Of a stretch of 48,533 bases of DNA, positions 1 to 9,133 are shown piece by piece. Position numbers and translations under genes: made by a program. Numbering within the stretch: position 1 is the stretch's first letter; each line of letters starts with the position of its first letter. This DNA comes from Planctomycetota bacterium (GTDB taxonomy: Bacteria > Planctomycetota > Planctomycetia > Pirellulales > Pirellulaceae): assembly GCA_027619595.1 (NCBI GenBank), contig JAQCHP010000021.1, positions 1 to 48,533 on the forward strand. The letters run 5' to 3'. The notes below the pieces were generated by a model. That model worked only from the letters and a program-made list of their open reading frames with translations. It searched no databases and was not told the DNA's origin.

Positions 1-402
1 CTTGTCCTGCGATTACGTCGGCGTGTAAAGTGTCGGTTACGCGAAGCCAACATGACGATTCCAGCGACGCAAGCGTCGGTAGTTGGGTTGCTCACTTCCG
101 TGGCGCACACCGCCAGAAGTCCGGCACGGCGAAAAGTGTTGTCAATCTAACTGTGTGCAGCCAAGCAGCCGGCGTCCGTGGAACCCACCTTCACGCTCTC
201 AGGGCGAACCGTCATTTCGTTGCGCACAGAAAAGCCCATGCACACTCCCCCTCCGTGCGCCAAAGGTCGTCGTAACGATCGCTTGCTCGTTGGTCGGTTA
301 CGGCCTAAGATCAGTGGCAAGCGGTTTCGGCGTTTTTGCTTGAAACCAGCATTACGCTCAGGAAAACCCCGGCAAACCACAACAGGCAACAGGAATTTAC
401 TC
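1..402. other. Leading intergenic stretch without a supported gene
   Basis: Several reading frames stay open here, but none has a ribosome binding site, recognisable motifs or protein-like composition. The longest forward frame simply runs into the ThuA-like gene. A perfect 14-bp palindrome, CGACGC-AA-GCGTCG, lies at 65-78; its loop is too short for a stable hairpin, so if functional it would be a protein-binding site. The stretch most likely carries the 5' regulatory region of the gene that starts at 403. Confidence 0.45.
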
Positions 403-1287
403 ATGCACATAACGCGATCGGTTGCATTAACGTTGATCGTGGCCTTGTTCTGCGGAGCCGGTCACCTGTTGGCAGCTCCGAAAAGGATTGTCTTTGTCGC
501 AGGCCCGGCCAGTCACGACTATGGTACGCACGAACATTTTGCTGGTTGCACTCTCTTGGCAAAATGGTTGCACGAGAATATGGGTTATCAGTGCGATGTC
601 GTCCGGAATGGATATCCACAGGATGATGCGGTGTTTGACGGTGCGGACGCGATTGTCGTTTATTGCGACGGCGGAGACAAGCATGTGTTAAATCCGCATC
701 TTCAGCGGATAGGTCACCTAGCTGACCAAGGCGTGGGACTAGGCTGCATTCATTATGGTGTTGAGGTTCCGAAGGGCGAAGTCGGTGACCATTTCCTCAA
801 GTGGATCGGTGGCCACTTCGAGACCCACTGGTCGGTGAATCCCCATTGGAAAGCCGAGTTCCGTTCGTTCCCCGATCATCCGGTGGCGCGCGGGGTAAAG
901 CCGTTTTCGATCGATGACGAATGGTACTATCACATGCGATTTCGGCCGAAGATGAGCGGTGTCACGCCAATCCTGTCGGCCCATCCTCCGGAGTCGACGC
1001 TAAAACGTGCGAACGGACCCCATTCAGGAAATCCCGCTGTCCGTGCTGCCGTGGCCCGTCATGAGATCCAGCACGTCGCATGGGTGTCGGAGCGTCCCGA
1101 TGGGGGACGGGGATTTGGCTTTACCGGCGGACACTTCCATTGGAATTGGGGTGACCAAAACTTCCGCAAGGTAGTGCTGAATGCCATCGTTTGGCTGGCT
1201 CGCGATGAAGTGCCAACGGCCGGCGTGGAAACGCAGACTGTATCAACCGCGCAGCTGGAGGAAAACCAGGACGAGCCGAAGCCGTAA
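403..1287 (+). CDS. Secreted ThuA-like domain protein
   Basis: The product is 294 aa. It begins with a signal peptide (basic MHITR, then a hydrophobic run to about residue 24, with an Ala-rich cleavage site before APKRIVFVAG). The body matches the ThuA-like fold, a class I glutamine amidotransferase-like flavodoxin fold: a leading beta strand, a GPASHDYGTHEH segment, then IGHLADQGVGLGCIHYG and GGHFETHW. ThuA-like proteins are linked to trehalose and other sugar use and are very abundant in planctomycetes as exported proteins; the real substrate is unknown. I chose the ATG at 403 because AGGAA lies 7 nt upstream and because the signal peptide starts there; the frame is open back to 178 but that extension is not protein-like. 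The last 25 residues are a polar tail. Confidence 0.85.
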   Translation: MHITRSVALTLIVALFCGAGHLLAAPKRIVFVAGPASHDYGTHEHFAGCTLLAKWLHENMGYQCDVVRNGYPQDDAVFDGADAIVVYCDGGDKHVLNPHLQRIGHLADQGVGLGCIHYGVEVPKGEVGDHFLKWIGGHFETHWSVNPHWKAEFRSFPDHPVARGVKPFSIDDEWYYHMRFRPKMSGVTPILSAHPPESTLKRANGPHSGNPAVRAAVARHEIQHVAWVSERPDGGRGFGFTGGHFHWNWGDQNFRKVVLNAIVWLARDEVPTAGVETQTVSTAQLEENQDEPKP

Positions 1288-1378
1288 GGAATCGACCGTC
1301 GCATGCAGGGAAAACGGCAGGCTAACGAAGGTGCCGTGATCGATTGCTCGTGACCAACCTACCTCGTGCGGCGGCAAT

Positions 1379-2722
1379 TTACTCGATATCGTACGCCGAT
1401 TCGTATTGGGGCACGGTGACGGGGAATTTGAGTTCCTGCTGGATATCGTGTGCGAGCCTTAGTGAGGCATCTTCCTCGCCGTGTGTAAGGTAGACGTGCT
1501 TTGGCGGCGATTCCAAATGACCTAGCCATCGCAAAAGATCGGTACGATCTCCGTGGGCTGAGAAACCGTAGATCCGTTCCACCTTGGCCTTTACGTGAAA
1601 TTCCCGGCCGTGAATTCGAACGCGGGGTTTGCCGTCCAAAATTTGCCGTCCGAGCGTTCCTTCCCCCTGGTATCCCACGAAAAGTAGGGTGTTCTTTGGA
1701 TTTTCGATCGTTTGTCGCAAATGGTGTTTAATGCGGCCGGCATTGCACATACCCGCAGTGGACATGATGATGGCCGGGCCTCGTACGTCGTTAATGAGCC
1801 GCGACTCTTCCGTGGAACGGGTCATTTTCAGGCCGGGAAATTGGAGCGGTGGCTCGCCCAACTTGATCAGCTTCCAGGTCTCCTCATCAAAATGTTCTTG
1901 GAACTTACGAAAGATTTCCGTTACGTCGACCGCCATGGGGCTGTCAACATAAACGGGAAGCTTGGGGATTTGCTCCTCATGAACAAGCCGACTAATGTGA
2001 TACATGAGTTCTTGGGCACGTTCCAGGGCGAAAATCGGGATAACGACTTTTCCACCGCGCGCTGAAGTTTCTTGGATGATCCTGCCAAGCTTGCTGCCGA
2101 CGTCCCCTTCTTCTTGATGCTCGCGATCTCCGTACGTCGACTCCATGACGACATAATCAGCCCGTTTGACTGGCGCTGGATCTGGAATGATCGGTTTGTT
2201 CCACTGCCCGATGTCGCCAGAAAAAATGACCGTGCGTCGGAGCGATCCTTCCGTCGCGTCAAATTCGAGTGATGCTGAACCGAGGATATGCCCTGCGTCA
2301 TGAAACTGGAGGCGTACATTCGGCACGACCGTGATCCAGTCGCGAAATGCTTCGGGTTGAACTTGCCGGATCGCTTGTTCCGCGTCGTCCAAAGTATAGA
2401 GTGGTTGTGGTTGCGGCTTGGCGTTCTCACGGCCTTCCCGCCGATGTCGCTTGATCTTGTAATTGGCGTCTTCCAGTTGAATTTTGGCCGAATCGCGCAG
2501 CATGACCGCAAGTAACTCCGCCGTCGCCTGGGTCGTGATGATCGGACCAGAAAATCCTTGTGCCACGAGCCTGGGCAGGAGGCCACAATGGTCCACATGA
2601 GCGTGCGTTAAAACGAGTGCATCGATGGAAGACGGAGGCAATAGAGGTGGTCCCCAATTGCGAGACTCATAAACGCGTTCTTGAAACAATCCGCAGTCGA
2701 TCATGACGCGGCGTTGGTCCAC
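1379..2722 (-). CDS. MBL-fold beta-CASP RNA exonuclease/endonuclease (CPSF73-like)
   Basis: The product belongs to the metallo-beta-lactamase superfamily, beta-CASP branch, which processes RNA with two zinc ions. Visible motifs are HAHVDH (residues 40-45), a later GHILGSASLEF segment, the FSGDIG Asp, the beta-CASP Ser/Gly segment STAGMCNAGRIKHHL, and SAHGDR near the C-terminus. The C-terminal RNA-specificity domain is present. The first ordinary start codon is the GTG at 2722, but the frame continues upstream to 2789 and encodes a conserved strand and loop, FLGANRQVTGSRYCLEV, the typical N-terminus of this family. An ACG at 2780-2782 stands exactly where the family ATG is expected, so the true start is probably there or at the ATC at 2774-2776. 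The divergent neighbour is the SDR gene. Confidence 0.9.
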   Translation of the reverse strand: MDQRRVMIDCGLFQERVYESRNWGPPLLPPSSIDALVLTHAHVDHCGLLPRLVAQGFSGPIITTQATAELLAVMLRDSAKIQLEDANYKIKRHRREGRENAKPQPQPLYTLDDAEQAIRQVQPEAFRDWITVVPNVRLQFHDAGHILGSASLEFDATEGSLRRTVIFSGDIGQWNKPIIPDPAPVKRADYVVMESTYGDREHQEEGDVGSKLGRIIQETSARGGKVVIPIFALERAQELMYHISRLVHEEQIPKLPVYVDSPMAVDVTEIFRKFQEHFDEETWKLIKLGEPPLQFPGLKMTRSTEESRLINDVRGPAIIMSTAGMCNAGRIKHHLRQTIENPKNTLLFVGYQGEGTLGRQILDGKPRVRIHGREFHVKAKVERIYGFSAHGDRTDLLRWLGHLESPPKHVYLTHGEEDASLRLAHDIQQELKFPVTVPQYESAYDIE

Positions 2723-3015
2723 CTCAAGGCAATAGCGCGATCCGGTAACCTGTCGATTTGCGCCGAGGAAATAGATCTTCGTAGGATTTTTTCAACGTCC
2801 TTTTTCGTTACATCTACCCGGCCCCTCCGACGAAGTAAAGTAGATCCCACGGTCGGGTGACACGTCGTTACGCTGGGGCGCGGGGGATTGGCGGGCTGGA
2901 ATGGCCTTCCTACCATGCTACACGAAGAGACGTCACGTTTTGAGTAGTCGGAAAGATTTTGCTGGATCGGTTGGCTGTGAAGGGCGCATTAAATATCAAT
3001 TCGGACGTACCCGGG

Positions 3016-4074
3016 ATGGAATCCCGCAGCCAAAGTCGCGAGTTGGACGCATCCCAGCCCCCTCCGCTGCCTTTGCTGATTACTGGAGTCTCCGGTGTCG
3101 CCGGCCACAATGCCTGGCAGGCCTTGCGAAGAAGATACGGCCATCTGGTTTGGGGGTTGCGACAAGTCAGTGCCACCCTACCGGAACAGCAAGGGATTCT
3201 CTATTGCGACATCGAAGATCTTTCCGGTCTCAAACGTTTGTTTGAACAGTACCGCTTTGCTGCGATCTTAGACTGTGGGGGCAATTGCGCATTGCGAGCC
3301 TGCGAACTCGATCCGAAAATGGCTTGGCGTATTAATTACCAGGGGGTTGCCAATCTCATTGAAGCGACGCGTGACCGGCCCGTACGCCTCGTGCGTTTGT
3401 CCATTGATTTGGTCTATGCGGGGCGCCCTGCCGGCGGATATCGCGAAGTGGAAACGACGGATCCAGTGACAGCGTACGGACGAAGTATGGCGGCCGCAGA
3501 GGAACTTGTACTCGATTCTTCCACGAACTCGTGCATTGCCAGAATCTCACTCCCCATGGGGCCCAGTCCCAACCGTCATGCCGGAGCAATTGACTGGATT
3601 CAATCGCGATTTCGAAAAGGCAAGCCAGCGACGCTGTATTTTGACGAGGTCCGAACCCCCACGTATACCGACTGCCTTAACTACGTTTGTTGCAATCTCC
3701 TGCGTAGCGAAATGCAAGGACTGGTCCATGCAGGGGGCCCGCAACCGTTGAGCCTTTTTCAAATTGCGCAAATTGTGAATCGCGTCGGGGGCTACCCACC
3801 TCACTTGCTTCATGGCTGCTTTCGTACGGAAGCCGGTCCGATACCGCCGCGAGCTGGCAACGTGACGATGTCGACGCAGCTCTTGGAACAAACGTGTCCA
3901 TCGCCCTTCCTGCCCTGGCCTCTAGATCCGCGGTTGGTTCCGACACATCCAGAATGGCATTGGGAACGGGCTGATGGTTGGCAGCACGCTGGATTCGCGG
4001 GCGGGCTGGACCTGCTCACGAGCGTCCTTTACCAGGCAAGAAATCTCGATTCGCTGTCTCATGCCGCAAAATAG
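3016..4074 (+). CDS. NAD(P)-binding SDR / RmlD-like epimerase-family protein
   Basis: The 352-aa product resembles extended short-chain dehydrogenases of the dTDP-4-dehydrorhamnose reductase type. The Rossmann motif GVSGVAG is at residues 24-30 after a strand LPLLIT. The middle reads VRLSIDLVYAG...YREVETTDPVTAYG, parallel to the STDYVFDG...P...YG pattern of RmlD. The catalytic Tyr is residue 154, but the Lys expected four residues later is Met158 (YGRSM), so ordinary SDR chemistry is doubtful. The frame is open to a TTG at 2959 with GGAAAG before it; I prefer the ATG at 3016 because it leaves a normal lead before the Rossmann strand. It converges with the Nudix gene, 12 bp away. Confidence 0.75.
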   Translation: MESRSQSRELDASQPPPLPLLITGVSGVAGHNAWQALRRRYGHLVWGLRQVSATLPEQQGILYCDIEDLSGLKRLFEQYRFAAILDCGGNCALRACELDPKMAWRINYQGVANLIEATRDRPVRLVRLSIDLVYAGRPAGGYREVETTDPVTAYGRSMAAAEELVLDSSTNSCIARISLPMGPSPNRHAGAIDWIQSRFRKGKPATLYFDEVRTPTYTDCLNYVCCNLLRSEMQGLVHAGGPQPLSLFQIAQIVNRVGGYPPHLLHGCFRTEAGPIPPRAGNVTMSTQLLEQTCPSPFLPWPLDPRLVPTHPEWHWERADGWQHAGFAGGLDLLTSVLYQARNLDSLSHAAK

Positions 4075-4086
4075 GATGAGGTGTCG

Positions 4087-4638
4087 CTACTCCGTACCGG
4101 GCCATCCTCGGCCGAGCAAGAACTGCTGGGTATAGAGCAGGCCGAGTATCGTTTTGCCGTCCTCAATGGTTCCGTCGTGGACCCTACCCAGCGCTTCATC
4201 CCAAGGAAGGATCAAGTTCTCAATGGATTCGTAAAGTTCACGTTGTGGCGGATTGGCTGTCAGACTTGTCGCCACAAATAAATGCATTCGTTCGTCGAGA
4301 ATTCCAGGTGCCGCAAGGAAGGATGTGACCGGCGTCATTGAGCTCGCTCGGTAACCGGTTTCTTCCTGCAATTCTCGGAATGCGGCGGGTAAGGGTGGCT
4401 CCCCCGGGTCGAGCGTGCCGGCCGGTAACTCGATAAGTGATCGATCGACCGACGGCCGGAAATTTCGAATCAGGCAGACACGCTCATCCGGCAAGAGAGG
4501 CACCACCACCACCGAGCCTGGGTGGCGAATTACATCTCGTGTATAGATCTTGCCCGAGACTCCGAAGCTGACACTTTCGACCCGAAAACGGTCGAATTTC
4601 GTAGGTTTCCCTGATTTTGAGGCTGGGTCGCTCGGCAT
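4087..4638 (-). CDS. Nudix hydrolase, ADP-ribose pyrophosphatase-like
   Basis: The 183-aa product has a complete Nudix box at residues 74-96 (Gly74, Glu80, Arg88-Glu89, Glu92-Glu93, Gly95), the metal-binding helix that hydrolyses nucleoside diphosphates linked to another moiety. The upstream strand GSVVVVPLLPDERVCLIRNF and the RPSVDRSLIELPAG segment are typical of the ADP-ribose pyrophosphatase (NudF) subgroup, so ADP-ribose or a related NDP-sugar is the likely substrate. The length fits the family. The start has a G-rich lead (AAGGGGGGGG) upstream. It stands alone on this strand. Confidence 0.9.
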   Translation of the reverse strand: MPSDPASKSGKPTKFDRFRVESVSFGVSGKIYTRDVIRHPGSVVVVPLLPDERVCLIRNFRPSVDRSLIELPAGTLDPGEPPLPAAFRELQEETGYRASSMTPVTSFLAAPGILDERMHLFVATSLTANPPQRELYESIENLILPWDEALGRVHDGTIEDGKTILGLLYTQQFLLGRGWPGTE

Positions 4639-4765
4639 TGGGGTACCCCCCCCTTACTGGGTGGTTTTTGAGTATTTTCGAAAATCACGTCACTCGATCG
4701 TAGTCAACATGCTACTAGAATTGCGGCGCCTTCATTGATGCTGAACACTGGTTGGCATAAAATAG

Positions 4766-4792
4766 TTGACAGTGGCGGCTCGCCTGAATAAT
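4766..4792 (+). promoter_or_regulatory. Sigma70-like promoter for the M50 protease gene
   Basis: A perfect -35 box TTGACA (4766-4771) is followed after 15 bp by AATAAT (4787-4792), a 5/6 match to the -10 consensus; a 17-bp spacing would give the weaker TAATTT. Transcription from here would leave only a short leader before the start at 4815. Confidence 0.5.
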
Positions 4793-4814
4793 TTTTCTTT
4801 TCGCGTGCGGTGTG

Positions 4815-5870
4815 ATGCGAGACCAAGCAATTTGGAGTCTTCTTGTTTGCCGGTGGCGTGGTGTCGAAGTCCGCGTTCACATGTTCTTTTTTTTGTTCGC
4901 CGCCTTCACCCTGTACCTTACCAATCTTGCTGCGATCGCACATCCCAAGTTGGATGCCGAATGGTTAGGGGTCGCGAGCCTGATTGCGCTTTTTGCCAGT
5001 GTACTCCTGCATGAGCTGAGTCATCTTCTGGCGGCGAACCTACTTGGAGGGCGAGCGTCCGTAGTCATTCTGGGGCCACTTGGCGGTCTACTGGCGCCCC
5101 GAATGCCACGGTCCCCGTGGGGTGAGTTGTGGGTTTTGGTTGCTGGGCCTGCCGCCAATATGGCCTTGTGTTGCGTCGCGTCAGCTCTTCTGGCCTGGCG
5201 CCACGGCAAGACAAGTTTGGGAGAATTGTTGGAGCCATTCGTTACCGCAGCTACCGAGTCGCCCGATCGAATCGTTGTAACTTTGCAAGTGGTGTTTATG
5301 GTGAATTACTTTCTCTTGTTGGTAAATCTGTTACCAGCCTATCCATTTGACGGTGGTCGAGCGTTGCGGGCCATGCTTGTCGCATTTATCCCCACCCTGC
5401 GGCCTGATCACACGGTACGTATTGTGGCGGCAGTGGCAAAGGCGTTTAGTTTAGGTTTACTCATTGCGGCTTGGTGTTTGCGAAATGGTGAGCCCACGGC
5501 GGGAGTGCCCATCTGGTTCGGGCTGTCGCTGTTGTCGATTTTTATCCTGTTTAGCGCCCGGAGAGAAGAGATCGTTTTGTTGGAGCATTCACCCCATGAG
5601 AGCCTCTCGGAGGAAGAATCAGGAGTGTCGGCCGACGGTGGTTCGGTACTCATCGGTGTGCGTCGTCGCCTGGATGCATGGCGGCACAAGCGAAAGGAAC
5701 AACAGCGGGAATTGCAGATTGCGCGCGATGAATTAGATGAGGTCAAACTGGACGAAGTACTTGCTCGGCTGCACGAATGTGGAATTGACCGTTTGTCGGT
5801 CGAGGAAAGGACCGTTTTGCGAAGGGCCAGTGAACGTTACAGCAGTCGTACCGCGCCCGAGTCGGAATAG
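4815..5870 (+). CDS. Site-2-type membrane metalloprotease (M50 family)
   Basis: The 351-aa integral membrane protein has the zinc motif HELSH (His66, Glu67, His70) inside a hydrophobic helix and the second M50 signature NLLPAYPFDGGRAL, whose Asp is the third zinc ligand. Further helices follow (VAGPAANMALCCVASALLAW, the FMVNYFLLLVNLL helix, then two after the DGG motif). Residues after about 250 form a charged cytoplasmic tail with a helical, coiled-coil-like stretch (RKEQQRELQIARDELDEVK). Members cleave membrane-embedded substrates, often anti-sigma factors; the target is unknown. A GTG at 4812 sits immediately before the ATG and is an alternative start. No clear Shine-Dalgarno is visible. 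Confidence 0.9.
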   Translation: MRDQAIWSLLVCRWRGVEVRVHMFFFLFAAFTLYLTNLAAIAHPKLDAEWLGVASLIALFASVLLHELSHLLAANLLGGRASVVILGPLGGLLAPRMPRSPWGELWVLVAGPAANMALCCVASALLAWRHGKTSLGELLEPFVTAATESPDRIVVTLQVVFMVNYFLLLVNLLPAYPFDGGRALRAMLVAFIPTLRPDHTVRIVAAVAKAFSLGLLIAAWCLRNGEPTAGVPIWFGLSLLSIFILFSARREEIVLLEHSPHESLSEEESGVSADGGSVLIGVRRRLDAWRHKRKEQQRELQIARDELDEVKLDEVLARLHECGIDRLSVEERTVLRRASERYSSRTAPESE

Positions 5871-5906
5871 TCACGGCTTCCAAACTGCTGGTGGGGATGT
5901 TCTGAC

Positions 5907-6389
5907 ATGGCGCGGGATGAGTCTGATCGTGACGACGTTTTCCAAGAAGCGACGGCGTTGGTCATCCGGGCTGAATGTCGACTACCAGGTGTGCAATCCG
6001 AGATCACGATTGGATTCCGACGGACCGGAGCGGCAAGCTTCTACTTCCATCCTGATTGGGTCTGGCATTTTGACCCGCAGGGATCGATCCGGCGGGGCTA
6101 CGATCACGGCATTCTGCTCAAAGCCGAACAAGGTCGGCTTGTAATGCTTAAGCGCGAGCGATTCCCGGACCACGTCGATTTGGTCAGCCGTGAGGCGACC
6201 AGTGAAGAGTCGGCAAATCGAATGGCACAGCTTTCCCACGACATGGAGCACTTAGCAAAGGGAGTCCGTGGACGGCAGTTACAGATTGTTCGGGGGCTCC
6301 CCGACAAATCGATTTTCATGACGGAATTGGAAAATTGGTTTGCCAAGGTCGCGATTCCATTCCGGATCGCCAATTCTTTGCGGACCTAG
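5907..6389 (+). CDS. Conserved-looking hypothetical protein
   Basis: I do not recognise a family for this 160-aa protein. It is soluble, with no signal peptide or membrane segment. Aromatic strand-rich sequence in the middle (AASFYFHPDWVWHFDP, then IRRGYDHGILLKAEQGRLVMLKRE) is followed by a helical segment (EESANRMAQLSHDMEHLAKG) and a hydrophobic-aromatic end. The composition and sustained reading frame look like a real gene. GGGGA stands 11 nt before the ATG. It begins 36 bp after the M50 protease gene on the same strand and may be transcribed with it; it converges with the YgfZ-like gene. Confidence 0.7.
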   Translation: MARDESDRDDVFQEATALVIRAECRLPGVQSEITIGFRRTGAASFYFHPDWVWHFDPQGSIRRGYDHGILLKAEQGRLVMLKRERFPDHVDLVSREATSEESANRMAQLSHDMEHLAKGVRGRQLQIVRGLPDKSIFMTELENWFAKVAIPFRIANSLRT

Positions 6390-6441
6390 GCGGAGGCCGG
6401 TCACGTCAACTTTCAATTTCTCGCCGGCTAACCCTACCTTG

Positions 6442-7422
6442 TTAGGGAGGCGGAACTGGATCGTTCACCGACAAAATTACGACCGTGGCTCGGCCCTGTA
6501 CGAACTCGAGTGGCGAGTTGGTTTTCAAATATTCACGACGCAGATAAGCCAGGGCGAACGTTTGGTCCACAAGCGGATCGTAAATTGACGATGTTATGCG
6601 TCCGACCGATTTATCTTGGATTTGCAGGGTTGAGCCGGGTGCGATATCTACCGGCCCTGCAAAAACGAGACCACGCAGTTCCTGGTTTACATGGCCTAGG
6701 GCGTCGATTCGCGCCACGGTCTCTTGCCCCAAGTAACAGCCTTTGCGAAAGCTTATCGCCGTTGAACTGCGGGCGACTTCTTGCGGGAGATTTCGTTCAT
6801 CGATATCCACGCCGTATTCGGGCCATCCGGCCCTAACCCGCGACAGTTCAAAATCGTGCGGAGAAATCAGCGAATTCGCACCGAATTCGCCCATTCGATG
6901 GGCTGCGTCGGGCGCCGCCCGGGGATATTCGAGCAGGTAGGTTGGCGGTGGTAAATACGGACATGAGCGAACAGTTAGGGGAAAATCGTGCTTCAAAAAC
7001 GTTTCGCAATGCATTGTGCTGTTTGCGATATCGCCAGATGAGGACCTGTTGGGAAATGCTGTCTGGAGCCAGGCGTCGGCATCTACGCCCGAAAGAAGCG
7101 TGTGCTGGAATTTTCCACTCAGGTTGGCCAGTTGGACATCCTCGCGAATAATATAGCGGTCCAAGTGTTGGAGTAATCGATCACCTTGTCCAGGGGAAGT
7201 TATAAGGCTCGCGTGGTCATCATGGCGATAAATAATGCCATGGCCAAGAAGTTTACCCTGAACGTTGGCAAAAAATGCTTCGCAGCCTTCGTGCGAACCG
7301 AGCCTTCGAATATCGTTTGTACAGAGATTATGTAGGAACGCGATATGATCATCGCCCTCGATGCGCAGGACGTCACGGGGCAGATCCAATAACACCATCA
7401 GTCGGTCCGAGATATTTGACAT
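6442..7422 (-). CDS. ygfZ: YgfZ/GcvT-like folate-binding protein
   Basis: The 326-aa protein has the hallmark KGCYLGQE motif of the YgfZ family at about residues 226-233, preceded by the SRVRAGWPEYGVDIDERNLPQE segment typical of the group. The N-terminal FLHNLCTNDI matches the tetrahydrofolate-binding aminomethyltransferase fold. YgfZ/IBA57-type proteins use folate to help assemble or repair certain [4Fe-4S] enzymes. The cysteine of the motif is present. It lies 43 bp downstream of the LarA-like gene on the same strand, so the two may be co-transcribed. Confidence 0.9.
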   Translation of the reverse strand: MSNISDRLMVLLDLPRDVLRIEGDDHIAFLHNLCTNDIRRLGSHEGCEAFFANVQGKLLGHGIIYRHDDHASLITSPGQGDRLLQHLDRYIIREDVQLANLSGKFQHTLLSGVDADAWLQTAFPNRSSSGDIANSTMHCETFLKHDFPLTVRSCPYLPPPTYLLEYPRAAPDAAHRMGEFGANSLISPHDFELSRVRAGWPEYGVDIDERNLPQEVARSSTAISFRKGCYLGQETVARIDALGHVNQELRGLVFAGPVDIAPGSTLQIQDKSVGRITSSIYDPLVDQTFALAYLRREYLKTNSPLEFVQGRATVVILSVNDPVPPP

Positions 7423-7465
7423 GGGGACTCACGACGCACGGAAGGTAAACACGATTGGACGAGCG

Positions 7466-8746
7466 CTATGCATGGTCGGTGTACGGCACGCTACCATTCT
7501 CATTCATGGGTAGTGCGAATTGAGCGTTTTCCCACAGTAGTCCCCGATCCTGTTGTGACATCAGACGCTGAAGTTCCGCCGGTTTTTCAACGGGAATCAT
7601 GCGGAGAGACTCGACAACCGATGGCTGTAGGTTGCTGAACAAATAGACCCGCCAATTTTCGGTGGCATGCCGAATACTTCGAACAAGTAGGGATTCATGT
7701 TCCGGGCGACTACGCGATGTTTTGTGTCGTGTTTCATCATTTTCTTTGAGCAGCAACTGGAGCTCGCGTCGGGGAGGTTGCTGTAGATGACAACAGATTG
7801 CCAAGACGCCGTTTTCTGCCAGTACGCCCTGCGCTTTCAGCAGCACGCGTGCCAAATTCGGCCAAGTTTGTTCTGAGTCGCCGCCTGAGATGTTGGCAAT
7901 GGCAAAGGGAACACGTTCAGTGACCGGGCGGTGCCAAACCTTCTTGTAGCGAGCCCAACTTTCGCCCTGCAATTCCGCTGGCCGGCCGGCCACAATGTCT
8001 CTCAGCGGCGTGTCCCCGCCAGAGATTCCTAAGACCAGGAATTGTAGGCCCAAGAGCCAAGCAACCTCGTCGGATTCCTTCCGTAATTCATCCCAGGATT
8101 GTCGGTCGCGTGGTATCCGGGGATGGAACCTTTCCCAAGTTGCACTGTCGGAAAAACGTGGAAACCAGCAGTTGTTGACGTGGTGGCCGCCGTAACCAAG
8201 ATTCCCGTCCCCGAGAGTCCCGTCCCCCAAAATCGGGCGGACCGTTCCGACCGGGATAATAAGATCGGCCTCGCTTAGGACGCGACTAAGGTAGACACGA
8301 TGACTGGAGGCCGTGGTGGCCAAGTACGCAAGTTTTTCTCTTGCTTTACGGCGGTGGGTCATGCATTGTACTTTGTCTGCCATTGCTTGCGGTAGGCTGG
8401 CTCGCGGATCCCGGTCCGCCAAACGACATTCCCGTTCCGTCCGCAAAATCGTAATGTGCTCGGGCCTCGCTCCCGCCTCACACAGATGTTCAATTAGCGC
8501 CGAAATGCACTCGGGCGCGTCTGGCATGCTTGTTTCTAAAGTAATCGCGATTCGATCACTTGGCACGATCGCACGGGCCAAGGGCGGGGAGGGGGAAATC
8601 GGGTGCAGAATCGCTTCTAGGGTCGATGCCTTGGTCGGCCTCGCTAGAGAGACGTCCGGAAATCCGCAATATTCGTAGCGTTCTGTCGAATTGGACGGTT
8701 GGATGCTTTTGAGGGTTATCAAGGTAGGGTTGGAGCAATTGTGCAT
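7466..8746 (-). CDS. LarA-like (DUF2088) protein, nickel-dependent lactate racemase family
   Basis: The 426-aa product resembles the LarA superfamily: an N-terminal LEAILHPISPSPPLARAI segment, a strand RIAITLETSMP that corresponds to the usual VSDxTRP strand, an ALIEHLCEAGARPEHITIL helix-strand unit, and IIPVGTVRPILGDG in place of the common GTVxPHxxxGYSGG. LarA interconverts lactate enantiomers with a nickel-pincer cofactor; many DUF2088 homologues act on other 2-hydroxyacids. The Gly-rich GDGTLGDGNLGYGGHH stretch looks lineage-specific. I could not confirm every LarA active-site residue. The ATG at 8746 has only a weak purine-rich lead. Confidence 0.7.
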   Translation of the reverse strand: MHNCSNPTLITLKSIQPSNSTERYEYCGFPDVSLARPTKASTLEAILHPISPSPPLARAIVPSDRIAITLETSMPDAPECISALIEHLCEAGARPEHITILRTERECRLADRDPRASLPQAMADKVQCMTHRRKAREKLAYLATTASSHRVYLSRVLSEADLIIPVGTVRPILGDGTLGDGNLGYGGHHVNNCWFPRFSDSATWERFHPRIPRDRQSWDELRKESDEVAWLLGLQFLVLGISGGDTPLRDIVAGRPAELQGESWARYKKVWHRPVTERVPFAIANISGGDSEQTWPNLARVLLKAQGVLAENGVLAICCHLQQPPRRELQLLLKENDETRHKTSRSRPEHESLLVRSIRHATENWRVYLFSNLQPSVVESLRMIPVEKPAELQRLMSQQDRGLLWENAQFALPMNENGSVPYTDHA

Positions 8747-9014
8747 GGTCTGCTTCTTCTGCTGCTTGCGGAACCGCGTAAATTCGCTTGGCCGCCAGGG
8801 TGTGCGGATTCATCGTATCACGCCCTGAACCTTGGTCCACAGGCCCCATCGCCGACATTCCGCAACTGCTATCAGGTCGTTGCGACTAGCAATCGTTGCT
8901 GGCAAATTGGGCATGTTTGCTACCACCCCTAAGGCTGGGTGGTTCGGATAGAGAAAATAAGTAGATATGGATGATATGGCTAACTGGGAGTTATAGGAAG
9001 ACCGATACGAACGC

Positions 9015-9036
9015 ATGCATGCTTTGGTGCATGCAT
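9015..9036. repeat. Perfect 8-bp inverted repeat with 6-nt loop
   Basis: ATGCATGC (9015-9022) and GCATGCAT (9029-9036) flank TTTGGT. Each arm is nearly self-palindromic. There is no T-tract, so it is not a standard terminator. It lies about 155 bp upstream of the cysteine-rich gene. Confidence 0.6.
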
Positions 9037-9133
9037 CGCTCCACGGGGCGAAATGCCGGATTGAGTTTGGCCGTCGAATTGAATCCCTTGGGAATCGAGG
9101 CCGTCAATCGCATAGCGTCACACGTGTTGCCGT

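Noticed and set aside
30-275. 81-aa forward frame at the window start
   Set aside because: No ribosome binding site, no recognisable motif, His/Arg/Ser-rich; it cannot be told from chance.
1921-2598. 225-aa minus-strand frame within the MBL nuclease
   Set aside because: Frame-shifted shadow of the nuclease with no motifs of its own.
8556-8858. 100-aa minus-strand frame upstream of and overlapping the LarA-like gene
   Set aside because: It overlaps the conserved N-terminal region of the LarA-like protein in another frame and has no recognisable domain.
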